From contig JALEPZ010000067.1 of assembly GCA_022767125.1 (NCBI GenBank), positions 1-33,174 on the forward strand: a stretch of DNA of 33,174 bases, given 5' to 3'. A program made the position numbers and the translations under genes. Under the pieces are notes generated by a model. It was given only the letters and a program-made list of their open reading frames with translations, searched no databases and had not been told where the DNA came from. Below are positions 7,465 to 14,525 of this stretch, in pieces (positions within the stretch are counted from its first letter, which is position 1; each line of letters starts with the position of its first letter). The DNA comes from Phocaeicola plebeius (lineage in GTDB: Bacteria > Bacteroidota > Bacteroidia > Bacteroidales > Bacteroidaceae).

Positions 7465-8511
7465 ATGAAAGGTCTATTCATACTCAGCCTCATCGCCACG
7501 CTTGGCATGGTCCGTCCCCTCCAGGCGCAAGACAGGGATTCGTCCATCTGCATCACCGATTCGCAGTTCTACATTTCCGGCGGACAGCTCATCGTGTCGA
7601 TGCAGCTGGAGGTGAACCGCATGCTGCGTCCCAACGAATCCGTCGGTCTGACGCCCCGGCTGGCAGACAGCCTGGACAACTATGTCCAGCTGCCGTCTAT
7701 CTACATCAACAGCCGGAAGCAGCATATCGTGTTCCAACGCGAACAGGCAAGGGAAGAGAAAGACTATGTGGAACTGCGCCGGCGCAACGGGCAAACGCAA
7801 AAGGTGCAGTACCTGAGAGCAGTCCATTTCAGCGAATGGATGCGATACGCACAATTGCAGGTAGACGAAACCAGCTGTGGCTGCGGCATCCCCTTCCGCA
7901 CCGATTCGCTACTGCTGGGTTACGTGGAAGTCCCCTCCCGGCCGGTGGCGGTGGAACAGCTGCTGCAACCCCCACACACCGGAGCCGACCTTCCGAAAAA
8001 CGTCATCGAGAAGAGCGGCAGTGCCTATCTGGACTTTCCGCTCAATGAAACCACTATCTATCCGACCTTCAGCCGCAATGCGGAAGAGCTGGAGAGAATC
8101 CATCGCAGCATCGAGGAGGTGACAAGACAGCCGCAAGTCATTCTGTCTGCCATCGAACTTCACGGCTATGCCTCACCCGAAGGACCTTACAAGAACAACG
8201 AACGCCTGTCGAGAGAACGCACCGAAAGCCTGAAGCGGTACCTGACGGAACGCTACGGACTGGCAGACAGTCTCATCACGACCCGCTTCACTCCCGAAGA
8301 CTGGGAGGGGCTGAAACGGCTGGTGTCTGTCAGCGACATCAGCCACAAGCCAGAGTTGCTGGAACTGGCGGACGATGCACTGGCTCCTGACCAAAAGGAA
8401 AAGAAAATGCGAAAGAAACATCCGAAAGAGTTTCAAGTGCTGCTGGAACATGTACTGCCTGCCTTGCGCCGCACCGACTACGTGATCCGCTACACGATTC
8501 TCCCGGAATGA
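7465..8511 (+). CDS. DUF3868-type protein with C-terminal OmpA-like domain, 348 aa
   Basis: The open frame begins earlier, but Met 7465 is followed by a signal peptide (MKGLFILSLIATLGMVRPLQAQ), so that start is preferred; upstream codons overlap DUF3575 copy B. Residues about 22-150 resemble the DUF3868 N-terminal domain (ISGGQLIVSMQLEVNRML, LPSIYINSRKQHIVFQRE). Residues about 190-310 form an OmpA-like domain, with LDFPLNETTIYPTFSRNAEEL, then IELHGYASPEGPYKNNERLSRERTESLKRYL. This is the fold that binds peptidoglycan in other family members. The protein stops soon after, without the TPR tail carried by the paralogue at 5836. Its position before the fimbrillin and anchor genes suggests a role in fixing or assembling the fimbria at the envelope. 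Confidence 0.83.
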   Translation: MKGLFILSLIATLGMVRPLQAQDRDSSICITDSQFYISGGQLIVSMQLEVNRMLRPNESVGLTPRLADSLDNYVQLPSIYINSRKQHIVFQREQAREEKDYVELRRRNGQTQKVQYLRAVHFSEWMRYAQLQVDETSCGCGIPFRTDSLLLGYVEVPSRPVAVEQLLQPPHTGADLPKNVIEKSGSAYLDFPLNETTIYPTFSRNAEELERIHRSIEEVTRQPQVILSAIELHGYASPEGPYKNNERLSRERTESLKRYLTERYGLADSLITTRFTPEDWEGLKRLVSVSDISHKPELLELADDALAPDQKEKKMRKKHPKEFQVLLEHVLPALRRTDYVIRYTILPE

Positions 8512-8553
8512 CCCAGAAAACATGATTTATTAACTCTATAAAAAACAAAACGT

Positions 8554-10038
8554 ATGAAAAAAAGTAATTTCTACTGGTTACTGGCCGCTTGCCTGGCCAT
8601 GAGCAGCTGTATCAACGATGCAGACGTAGACTACAACAACCAAGGTACAAACAATGGTTCACCGGAGCAGGTGACGGGCAACGGCAATGTCCGCTTCCTC
8701 TTCACGCTGAACACCACCACCGCCAGCGGTCGTGATGCCGAGGATTCCGGCAATCACGAAATCGGGTACCCAGAAGAATACCAGCTGAACAACGTACAGC
8801 TGTATTTCTTCAACCCCACTTCCGGTATGTTCGTGGAACGGGTGGATGTCAGCAACATCACATCGGCTGGAATAGTAGGCGACATCGCCACGTATTCGGG
8901 CGAAGCCACCATCAAAAAGGGAACGTACAACATCTATGCCCTTGCCAACACGCAACAGGTGATCAATGCCGCTGCGGAAGCAGACTTCCTCGCCAATGTG
9001 GAAAACGTGTCGGGCATCGTCAACGGTGTCAGCAACGGAATTGTCATGACCAACCGGGGGGCTGACCTTCAGTCCGTCGTGCTGACGCCGAGCACCGACG
9101 GCAGTGCCCAGACCATCACGGTTTCCTTAGAGCGGGTACTGGCTAAAATCGAGCTGAGTAACACGCAAGGTTCTTATGAACTGAAAGACAAGAACAACGT
9201 CACGTATGCCACCATCAACCTGAACAACTTCAAGATTGTGAACCTGAGCAAGCGGTACTACACGTTCCGCCACGTGGATGTCATTCCTGACGGCAACGAA
9301 ACACCTGCCACCGAACCTTCCTACTCACTGCCGGGCAACTTCAGTGCCATCGCCGCCACCGACGGCTACCTGATTGACCCGAACTTCTACCAGAAGACGG
9401 TAGCAGGCGCACCTGCATTCAACAACCAGAACGGCATGTATGACCAGGCGTTTGTCAACCACGAGAGCGTACAATGGGGAACCGTTGCAGCCGTCGGCCA
9501 GACCACCAGCCTCTACTGCTACGAGAACGCCATGTTCCGTCCCGCACAATACACGTGCTACGCAACCGGTATCATGTTCAGAGGCGCCATGAGTCCTGCT
9601 CAGATTTTGAACGAATCGGGGACGGTCATAACCTCGTATCCGAACAAGATTTACTATTTCAACTATAAGTTCTACACTTCCACCCTGGCTGTGCAGAAAA
9701 TCGGTAAAGGTAAAATCCCTGCAGCAGGTGACAATGCCACCGACGAGGAACTGAAAGCCTACCAGATTTATCGGTTCACGAACAATAGCGGGAGCTACAG
9801 CACTTACTACAACTACTGGATCAAACACCTCGACAACAACAACCCGACCTATCTGGGCGTGATGGAGTACAGCATTGTCCGCAACAACATCTACCGCATC
9901 TCGGTCACCAATGTCAAGGGTTTGGGCCCGGGTACACCCGATACAGACATCAAGCCGATAGAAGACGACGTACTCCTGAATGTCGCCTTCGAAATCAAGC
10001 CATGGATTGTCCGCAATCAAAATGCCGAACTGGAATAA
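8554..10038 (+). CDS. Mfa1-type major fimbrial subunit (fimbrillin) lipoprotein, 494 aa
   Basis: The N-terminus MKKSNFYWLLAACLAMSSC is a type II signal peptide with Cys19. The mature part opens with an Asn/Gly-rich stretch and a beta-strand NVRFLFTLNTTTASGR. The Arg near residue 60 is a candidate for the trypsin-like cleavage that exposes the donor groove in Porphyromonas fimbrillins; use of that exact residue is inference. The N-terminal beta-domain contains YNIYALAN, typical of FimA/Mfa1. The C-terminal domain ends with YSIVRNNIYRISVTNVKGLG and then VAFEIKPWIVRNQNAELE, the classic strands of the Mfa1/FimA family. Length is in the usual range. It lies 42 bp after the OmpA-like gene and 42 bp before the anchor gene. 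This is the structural pilin of the operon and may be a surface antigen. Confidence 0.9.
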   Translation: MKKSNFYWLLAACLAMSSCINDADVDYNNQGTNNGSPEQVTGNGNVRFLFTLNTTTASGRDAEDSGNHEIGYPEEYQLNNVQLYFFNPTSGMFVERVDVSNITSAGIVGDIATYSGEATIKKGTYNIYALANTQQVINAAAEADFLANVENVSGIVNGVSNGIVMTNRGADLQSVVLTPSTDGSAQTITVSLERVLAKIELSNTQGSYELKDKNNVTYATINLNNFKIVNLSKRYYTFRHVDVIPDGNETPATEPSYSLPGNFSAIAATDGYLIDPNFYQKTVAGAPAFNNQNGMYDQAFVNHESVQWGTVAAVGQTTSLYCYENAMFRPAQYTCYATGIMFRGAMSPAQILNESGTVITSYPNKIYYFNYKFYTSTLAVQKIGKGKIPAAGDNATDEELKAYQIYRFTNNSGSYSTYYNYWIKHLDNNNPTYLGVMEYSIVRNNIYRISVTNVKGLGPGTPDTDIKPIEDDVLLNVAFEIKPWIVRNQNAELE

Positions 10039-10080
10039 ACGCATTTATAAATTAACGAACTCGATATCTCTCTGCTTAGA

Positions 10081-11022
10081 ATGATGAAACTGTCTACGCT
10101 CTTACTCGTGCTCTGCACTGCCTGTCTGTCCGGCTGCTCATGGATTAATGACAATTACGATCATTGCCCATCGGGCACCTGGATACAGTTGACGTACACC
10201 TACAACATGCTGGATGCCGAAGCGGTCACAACTCAAGTTTTCGATGCTTCTGTCTTTGTGATAGACGACAACGGGCAGTGTGTGGGACAGCAGAACGTAG
10301 ACAGTTTTTCTCTTCAAGCGAACCAATACCGCATCCGTTTGCCGGAATTGCCGGAGGGAACTTACGACATATTGGTATGGTCGGGAGGGAACGACCCCCA
10401 TTTGCGCTGTCAGGAAGACGGGATGGAATTAGTGGAAGAGACACAACGGGAAGCACTGGGCAACCTGTTCTATGGGCGGGCCAGTTCCGTAATGGTGAAC
10501 GAATCCTATCAGATAATCCCTGTTTCCCTGATGAAAGACACGAAACGCATAGCCACCACCCTACAGTTGCTGTCGGGCGAAAAAGAACTGGATACGGCTG
10601 ATTTCCAACTGGAGATAGAAGCCAACAACCGAAAACTGGATGCCTATAACCTCCCATCTGGCCATGTCTGTTACTATCCTTTCCTGCACGAGACGGCGCG
10701 GCTGGACAGCCTCAGTGTCGTACAGTCAGGTTTCCACACCCTCCGCCTGCTGACCGGCGATGGTACACGGATGCGTCTGAAGCATCTCCCTACCGGCTCA
10801 CAAGTATTCGATATTCCTTTGACAGACTACCTGGTGCTGGCCGGCATGACCGATTTCCTCCATATGGGGGAACAGGAATACCTGGACCGGGAAGACCATT
10901 TCCAACTTCTTTTCTTCCTCAATGAGACCCAACTGCCCGAACGCCCCTATGCCTGTACAATGCTACAAATCCGGAGCTGGATCATCCGGCTCAACGAAAC
11001 TGAATTAGGCTCACATCTATAA
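10081..11022 (+). CDS. FimB/Mfa2-type fimbrial anchor lipoprotein, 313 aa
   Basis: The signal peptide and lipobox (LSGC, Cys19) are followed by SWINDNYDHCPSGTWIQLTY, a typical opening for the FimB/Mfa2 family. The N-terminal domain has YDILVWSGGNDP, and the C-terminal domain has the IPLTDYLVLAG motif and ends with a strand around IRSWIIRLNETEL. Such proteins sit in the outer membrane, cap the base of Mfa1-type fimbriae and control their length. Two Met codons open the frame (10081 and 10084). It directly follows the fimbrillin gene and is followed after 10 bp by a frameshifted regulator gene, so the operon runs from subunit to anchor to regulator. Confidence 0.88.
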   Translation: MMKLSTLLLVLCTACLSGCSWINDNYDHCPSGTWIQLTYTYNMLDAEAVTTQVFDASVFVIDDNGQCVGQQNVDSFSLQANQYRIRLPELPEGTYDILVWSGGNDPHLRCQEDGMELVEETQREALGNLFYGRASSVMVNESYQIIPVSLMKDTKRIATTLQLLSGEKELDTADFQLEIEANNRKLDAYNLPSGHVCYYPFLHETARLDSLSVVQSGFHTLRLLTGDGTRMRLKHLPTGSQVFDIPLTDYLVLAGMTDFLHMGEQEYLDREDHFQLLFFLNETQLPERPYACTMLQIRSWIIRLNETELGSHL

Positions 11023-11032
11023 TCTATTACGC

Positions 11033-11576
11033 ATGATAGAAAATTTCTTTACTGACTCCACCCTACTCATTGCTGCAGGCATCTGCCTGACCATCCTCGT
11101 GCTTATGGGAGGCATCAGTTATTCCTGGTACAAAGAGAAGATGAAGGAGGAAACCGCTCTGAAACAGTCGGAAACGGCATTACGGAGAAATGAAAAAGAA
11201 GCCGAATTTTACCGCCGACTTTACGAACGTGTCATTATGGTCATGGAGAAAGAGCAACTGTTTCTCCAGCCGAACCTGAGCCTGACCGAACTGGCTCAGA
11301 AAGCTATGACGAACAGGACGCACCTGTCGAATGCCATCAACACCATTTCACACCGGAATTTCAACGTATGGCTATCAGAGTACCGTGTCAATTATTTCAT
11401 TGAGCTCATCCACCAAAAAAAAAGATGCTCAAATCGACCAGCTTATCCGAGAAGCCGGATTCTCATCGAGAAGTTCTTTCTATCGCCAGTTCAAGAATAT
11501 CAAAGGCTTAACGCCCAAACAATTCATGACGCAACTGACAGATACTTCCTTACAGACAGTCATGGCCGATTCATAG
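11033..11576 (+). pseudogene. Membrane-anchored AraC-family regulator, frameshifted at an A9 run
   Basis: From 11033 the frame encodes a TM segment (about residues 10-30, LLIAAGICLTILVLMGGISY), a charged coiled-coil (about 33-75) and the first half of an AraC HTH domain (NLSLTELAQKAMTNRTHLSNAI, NVWLSEYRVNYFIELI). At 11415-11423 there is a run of nine A. Beyond it this frame reads unrelated residues to 11698. The missing second half of the HTH (IDQLIREAGFSSRSSFYRQF, then GLTPKQFM) lies in the +1 frame and stops at 11576. Losing one A, or a +1 slip, would give an intact protein of about 180 residues. It may be a pseudogene, a phase-variable gene or a sequencing error; the rest of the sequence is undamaged, which favours the last two. 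It is last in the fimbrial operon, 10 bp after the anchor gene. Confidence 0.82.
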
Positions 11577-11646
11577 AACAAGATACCTGGTTGTCGAAAC
11601 CAGCGTTGGCGCATCCAGCGAAGACTGCAAAAAAAGAACCGAAAAC

Positions 11647-11678
11647 ATTGGCAGTACGGGGGGCATCCGCTATCTTTG
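11647..11678 (+). promoter_or_regulatory. Bacteroidetes-type promoter of the DUF5020 gene
   Basis: ATTG at 11647-11650 (the -33 element), a 20 bp spacer, then TATCTTTG at 11671-11678 (the -7 element, full match to TAnnTTTG). The start codon at 11732 leaves a leader of about 45 bases. A hairpin without a T tract (CTGGTT/AACCAG, 11587-11603) lies just upstream. Confidence 0.75.
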
Positions 11679-11731
11679 TAGCAATTTTAAGAGCATGAAA
11701 TGTTTGTTAAACTAACACTGTCAACTACGAA

Positions 11732-12439
11732 ATGAAAAAACTGATTTGTTTATGGATGTTGCTGGGCATGGCACTATGTAGCCAGCTGTCGGCACAGAAC
11801 GTGCAGTTACACTATGATTTCGGACACTCCCAGTACGATGAACTGAAGGAACGTCCCCAACTGACCTCCACGGTGGAAATGTTCAAGCCCGACAAATGGG
11901 GAAGCACTTTCTTTTTCGTGGACATGGACTATGGAAACGGAGAAGTACAGTCGGCTTACTGGGAAATCTCCCGTGAACTGCGATGCTGGAAAGCCCCCAT
12001 ATCGTTGCACGTGGAGTACAACGGCGGCATCAAGTACATCAAGGATGCCTACCTGGCCGGTGTGACGTACTCGTACAATAACAAGGACTACACGAAAGGA
12101 TTCACGTTCAGCCCCATGTACAAGTACCTGCGAAGCAATCCTACGCCCAACAGCTTCCAGCTGACCGGTACGTGGTACCTCCACTTCGGCAACGGCAAGT
12201 TCTCATGTACGGGTTTTGCCGACTTTTGGCGCGAGGAGCATACGGATGCCCAAGGAAACGCCCACGACTTCATCTTCCTGGCCGAGCCACAGTTCTGGGT
12301 GAACCTGAACGCCTTCAAGGGAATTGACGACGACTTCCGCCTCAGCTTCGGTACGGAATGGGAAATTTCGAACAACTTCGCCGTGATGGACGGATGGAAA
12401 TGGATTCCGACACTGGCCGTTAAATGGTCGTTCGACTAA
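11732..12439 (+). CDS. DUF5020 family outer-membrane protein (Tsx-like), 235 aa
   Basis: The signal peptide (MKKLICLWMLLGMALCSQLSAQ) is followed by NVQLHYDFGHSQYDELKERP. The body is built of short amphipathic aromatic strands (STFFFVDMDYGNG, AYWEISRELRCW, ISLHVEYNGGI), and the last strand TLAVKWSFD ends at the stop. This matches the DUF5020 family, related to the nucleoside channel Tsx, a 12-stranded outer-membrane barrel; nucleoside transport here is inference. It has its own promoter, is separated from the fimbrial operon by 155 bp, and converges with murI across 11 bp. Confidence 0.85.
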   Translation: MKKLICLWMLLGMALCSQLSAQNVQLHYDFGHSQYDELKERPQLTSTVEMFKPDKWGSTFFFVDMDYGNGEVQSAYWEISRELRCWKAPISLHVEYNGGIKYIKDAYLAGVTYSYNNKDYTKGFTFSPMYKYLRSNPTPNSFQLTGTWYLHFGNGKFSCTGFADFWREEHTDAQGNAHDFIFLAEPQFWVNLNAFKGIDDDFRLSFGTEWEISNNFAVMDGWKWIPTLAVKWSFD

Positions 12440-12450
12440 CCCTCCTGCCA

Positions 12451-13284
12451 CTAATCGCCCAGAACAATGCTGCTGACCTCTATCTGCTGCTGCAGGAAGA
12501 CGGAGGCAGACTCGCGGAACTTATCTTCGGATTCCGTCGTCAGGAACCGGCAGGTTCCGCCTACCGTACAGCGGATACGGATTTCATCGTGGCGGCACAG
12601 ATAGTCTTTCAGACGGGCCGCCACGTATTCTCCCTGAGCCACTAACCGGATACCTTCCGGTGTGTAACGGCGAATCTTTTCCATGAGCAAGGGATAATGC
12701 GTACAGCCCAATATCAACGTATCAATCAAGGGGTCTTCTTCCAACAAGGCGTCAATGTATTTGCGGACAAAGTAGTCGGCTCCTGCCGAAGCATACTCCT
12801 GGTTCTCTACCAACGGCACCCACATGGGACAGGGCATTCCCGTGACCTCCACATCGGGATAGAGTTTCTTGATTTCCAAGGGATAGGAACGGGAAAGGAT
12901 AGTACCGGCCGTGGCCAGCACGCCTACATGGCGAGAACGGGTAATCTCCCCGATGGCCTCCACCGTAGGACGGATCACCCCCAATACCCGATTGGCAGGT
13001 GCCAGATGGGGTAAGTCTTTCTGCTGGATGCTCCGCAAGGCCTTGGCGGAAGCCGTATTGCAGGCCAGTATCACCAAGGGGCAACCCAACTCGAACAGTT
13101 TTTTCACGGCCTGCAACGTAAACTGGTAGACGACCTCGAACGAACGGGTGCCGTAGGGCGTACGGGCATTGTCGCCCAAATAGATGTAGTTGTATTGAGG
13201 AAGTTGTTCACGAATCTTGTCGAGAATGGTGAGCCCTCCGTATCCGGAGTCGAACACACCGATAGGACCTTGCTGCAAATTCAT
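12451..13284 (-). CDS. murI: Glutamate racemase, 277 aa
   Basis: Interconverts L- and D-glutamate in the cytoplasm, supplying D-Glu for peptidoglycan. Visible family motifs are FDSGYGGL (11-18, substrate-binding Asp12/Ser13), ACNTASA with the first catalytic Cys75, and LGCTHYPLL with the second catalytic Cys194. Length is normal. The frame is open to 13374, but the upstream part overlaps an inverted repeat and lacks homology; Met 13284 begins the standard N-terminus. It is last in the minus-strand envelope cluster after bamA and the two skp-like genes, an arrangement I recognise from Bacteroides. Confidence 0.96.
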   Translation of the reverse strand: MNLQQGPIGVFDSGYGGLTILDKIREQLPQYNYIYLGDNARTPYGTRSFEVVYQFTLQAVKKLFELGCPLVILACNTASAKALRSIQQKDLPHLAPANRVLGVIRPTVEAIGEITRSRHVGVLATAGTILSRSYPLEIKKLYPDVEVTGMPCPMWVPLVENQEYASAGADYFVRKYIDALLEEDPLIDTLILGCTHYPLLMEKIRRYTPEGIRLVAQGEYVAARLKDYLCRHDEIRIRCTVGGTCRFLTTESEDKFRESASVFLQQQIEVSSIVLGD

Positions 13285-13309
13285 AGGAAACAGGTAAAAA
13301 AATGAAAAA

Positions 13310-13372
13310 GACACAAAGGAACAAAGGGGAAGAGCGCGCACTGGCTTCACCACCACTTTGTGCCTTTGTGTC
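13310..13372. repeat. Imperfect 17 bp inverted repeat between skp-like gene and murI
   Basis: The arm at 13310-13326 (GACACAAAGGAACAAAG) is complementary to 13356-13372 with one mismatch, across a 29-base loop. There is no T tract immediately after either arm. It could be an mRNA hairpin that stabilises or separates the upstream transcript from murI, or a small dispersed intergenic repeat. Confidence 0.7.
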
Positions 13373-13394
13373 AATGTATACGGAAGGAGTAGCG

Positions 13395-13937
13395 TCAGCG
13401 GGCAGCACCTGCCGGACTGGCAGGAACAGCTGTCAGACTGATGCCCAACTTGGTCTTGATGTCATTCGTCACATCCTTCACGGCATTGGCATCGATGTAG
13501 GGGATATCGGTACGGTTCAGGTCGAACACCATCGTATAACCGCCTGCAGTACCGACCGACTTCACGGCATCTTCCAGCTTCTTGTAAATCGGCTCCATCA
13601 TTTCGGCGTAAGCCTGCTGCAGCTGCTGCTGGGCTTCCTGCTGATACTGCATGCCCTTCTCCTGCATTTCCTGCAGTTCCTTCTGTCGGCGTTCCTGAAT
13701 GTTCTGAGGCAGTTTCGACTGCTCCTGCTGGTATTCGGCAAACTTCTTGTTGAATTCGTCCGAAGTACGCTTGATTTCGTCTTCGTACTGTTTGCGGAGC
13801 GTTTCAATATCCGTCTGTGCCTTCGTATATTCCGGCATGACAGGAATGATGTCCATCGACTTGAACTGCCCGAACTTCTGGGCAAACACGCTCATCGGAG
13901 CGATGAGCAAAAGCAAAAAAGCAATTTTTTTCAACAT
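13395..13937 (-). CDS. OmpH/Skp family periplasmic chaperone, 180 aa (second copy)
   Basis: Signal peptide MLKKIAFLLLLIAPMSVFAQ, then a short strand region and a long Gln/Glu/Lys-rich helical coiled-coil (about residues 38-125), the Skp tentacle. A C-terminal strand YTMVFDLNRTDIPYIDA and a Pro/Ala-rich tail follow. Skp proteins bind unfolded outer-membrane proteins in the periplasm and deliver them to the BAM machinery. It follows the first skp-like gene by 53 bp and bamA further upstream, matching the function. Confidence 0.92.
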   Translation of the reverse strand: MLKKIAFLLLLIAPMSVFAQKFGQFKSMDIIPVMPEYTKAQTDIETLRKQYEDEIKRTSDEFNKKFAEYQQEQSKLPQNIQERRQKELQEMQEKGMQYQQEAQQQLQQAYAEMMEPIYKKLEDAVKSVGTAGGYTMVFDLNRTDIPYIDANAVKDVTNDIKTKLGISLTAVPASPAGAAR

Positions 13938-13990
13938 AATCGTAATTATCTATTTTTTGTTTCTAATTTCCAGTTTGCAAAAGTATAAAA

Positions 13991-14506
13991 TTAATTTGAA
14001 TATCCTAACTTCGCCAGCACTTCATTGCTGATATCAATCTTGGGAGAAGCAAAAATCATGCTCTGAGCCGACGACCGATCGATGACAGCATCGTATCCCT
14101 GCTGGAGGGCCAGTTGCTTGATGGCTTCATACACACGGTCCTGGACAGGCTCCAGCAACTCTTTCTGCTTCTTCGCAGCTTCTCCTTCCGGACCGAAATA
14201 TTTTTTCCGGAGTTCGGCAGCTTCCTTTTCCTTGGCCACGATGGCCTCTTCCTTGGCCGTCTTTTGGGCAGGAGTCAACGAGGAGGCAGCTTTCTGGTAG
14301 GCTTCGTAAAGGGCCTTTGCCTCGGCTGCCTTGGCTTCCACCTCGCGTTGCCATTGCTGGCCCAGCTTGTCCAGCTGTTGGCTGGCTTGTGTATACGCCG
14401 GAATCTGCTGAAGGATAAACTCCATATCTACCAAAGCAAAGCGTTGTGCCTGTGCGGTCAGCAGGCAGACAACCGTCAATACGGCTGAGAGAATCATTCG
14501 TTTCAT
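13991..14506 (-). CDS. OmpH/Skp family periplasmic chaperone, 171 aa (first copy)
   Basis: The start at 14506 gives a signal peptide (MKRMILSAVLTVVCLLTAQAQ) followed by RFALVDMEFILQQIPAYTQASQQLDKLGQQW. A coiled-coil rich in Ala/Lys/Glu follows (about 45-120), then the C-terminal strand AIKQLALQQGYDAVIDRSSAQSMIFASPKIDISNEVLAKLGY, typical of OmpH/Skp. The longer frame up to 14602 overlaps bamA and is rejected. It starts 19 bp after the bamA stop, so it is co-transcribed. It is a diverged paralogue of the next gene; Bacteroidetes commonly carry two such copies behind bamA. Confidence 0.93.
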   Translation of the reverse strand: MKRMILSAVLTVVCLLTAQAQRFALVDMEFILQQIPAYTQASQQLDKLGQQWQREVEAKAAEAKALYEAYQKAASSLTPAQKTAKEEAIVAKEKEAAELRKKYFGPEGEAAKKQKELLEPVQDRVYEAIKQLALQQGYDAVIDRSSAQSMIFASPKIDISNEVLAKLGYSN

Positions 14507-14525
14507 ATCATTCACACATTTAAAG

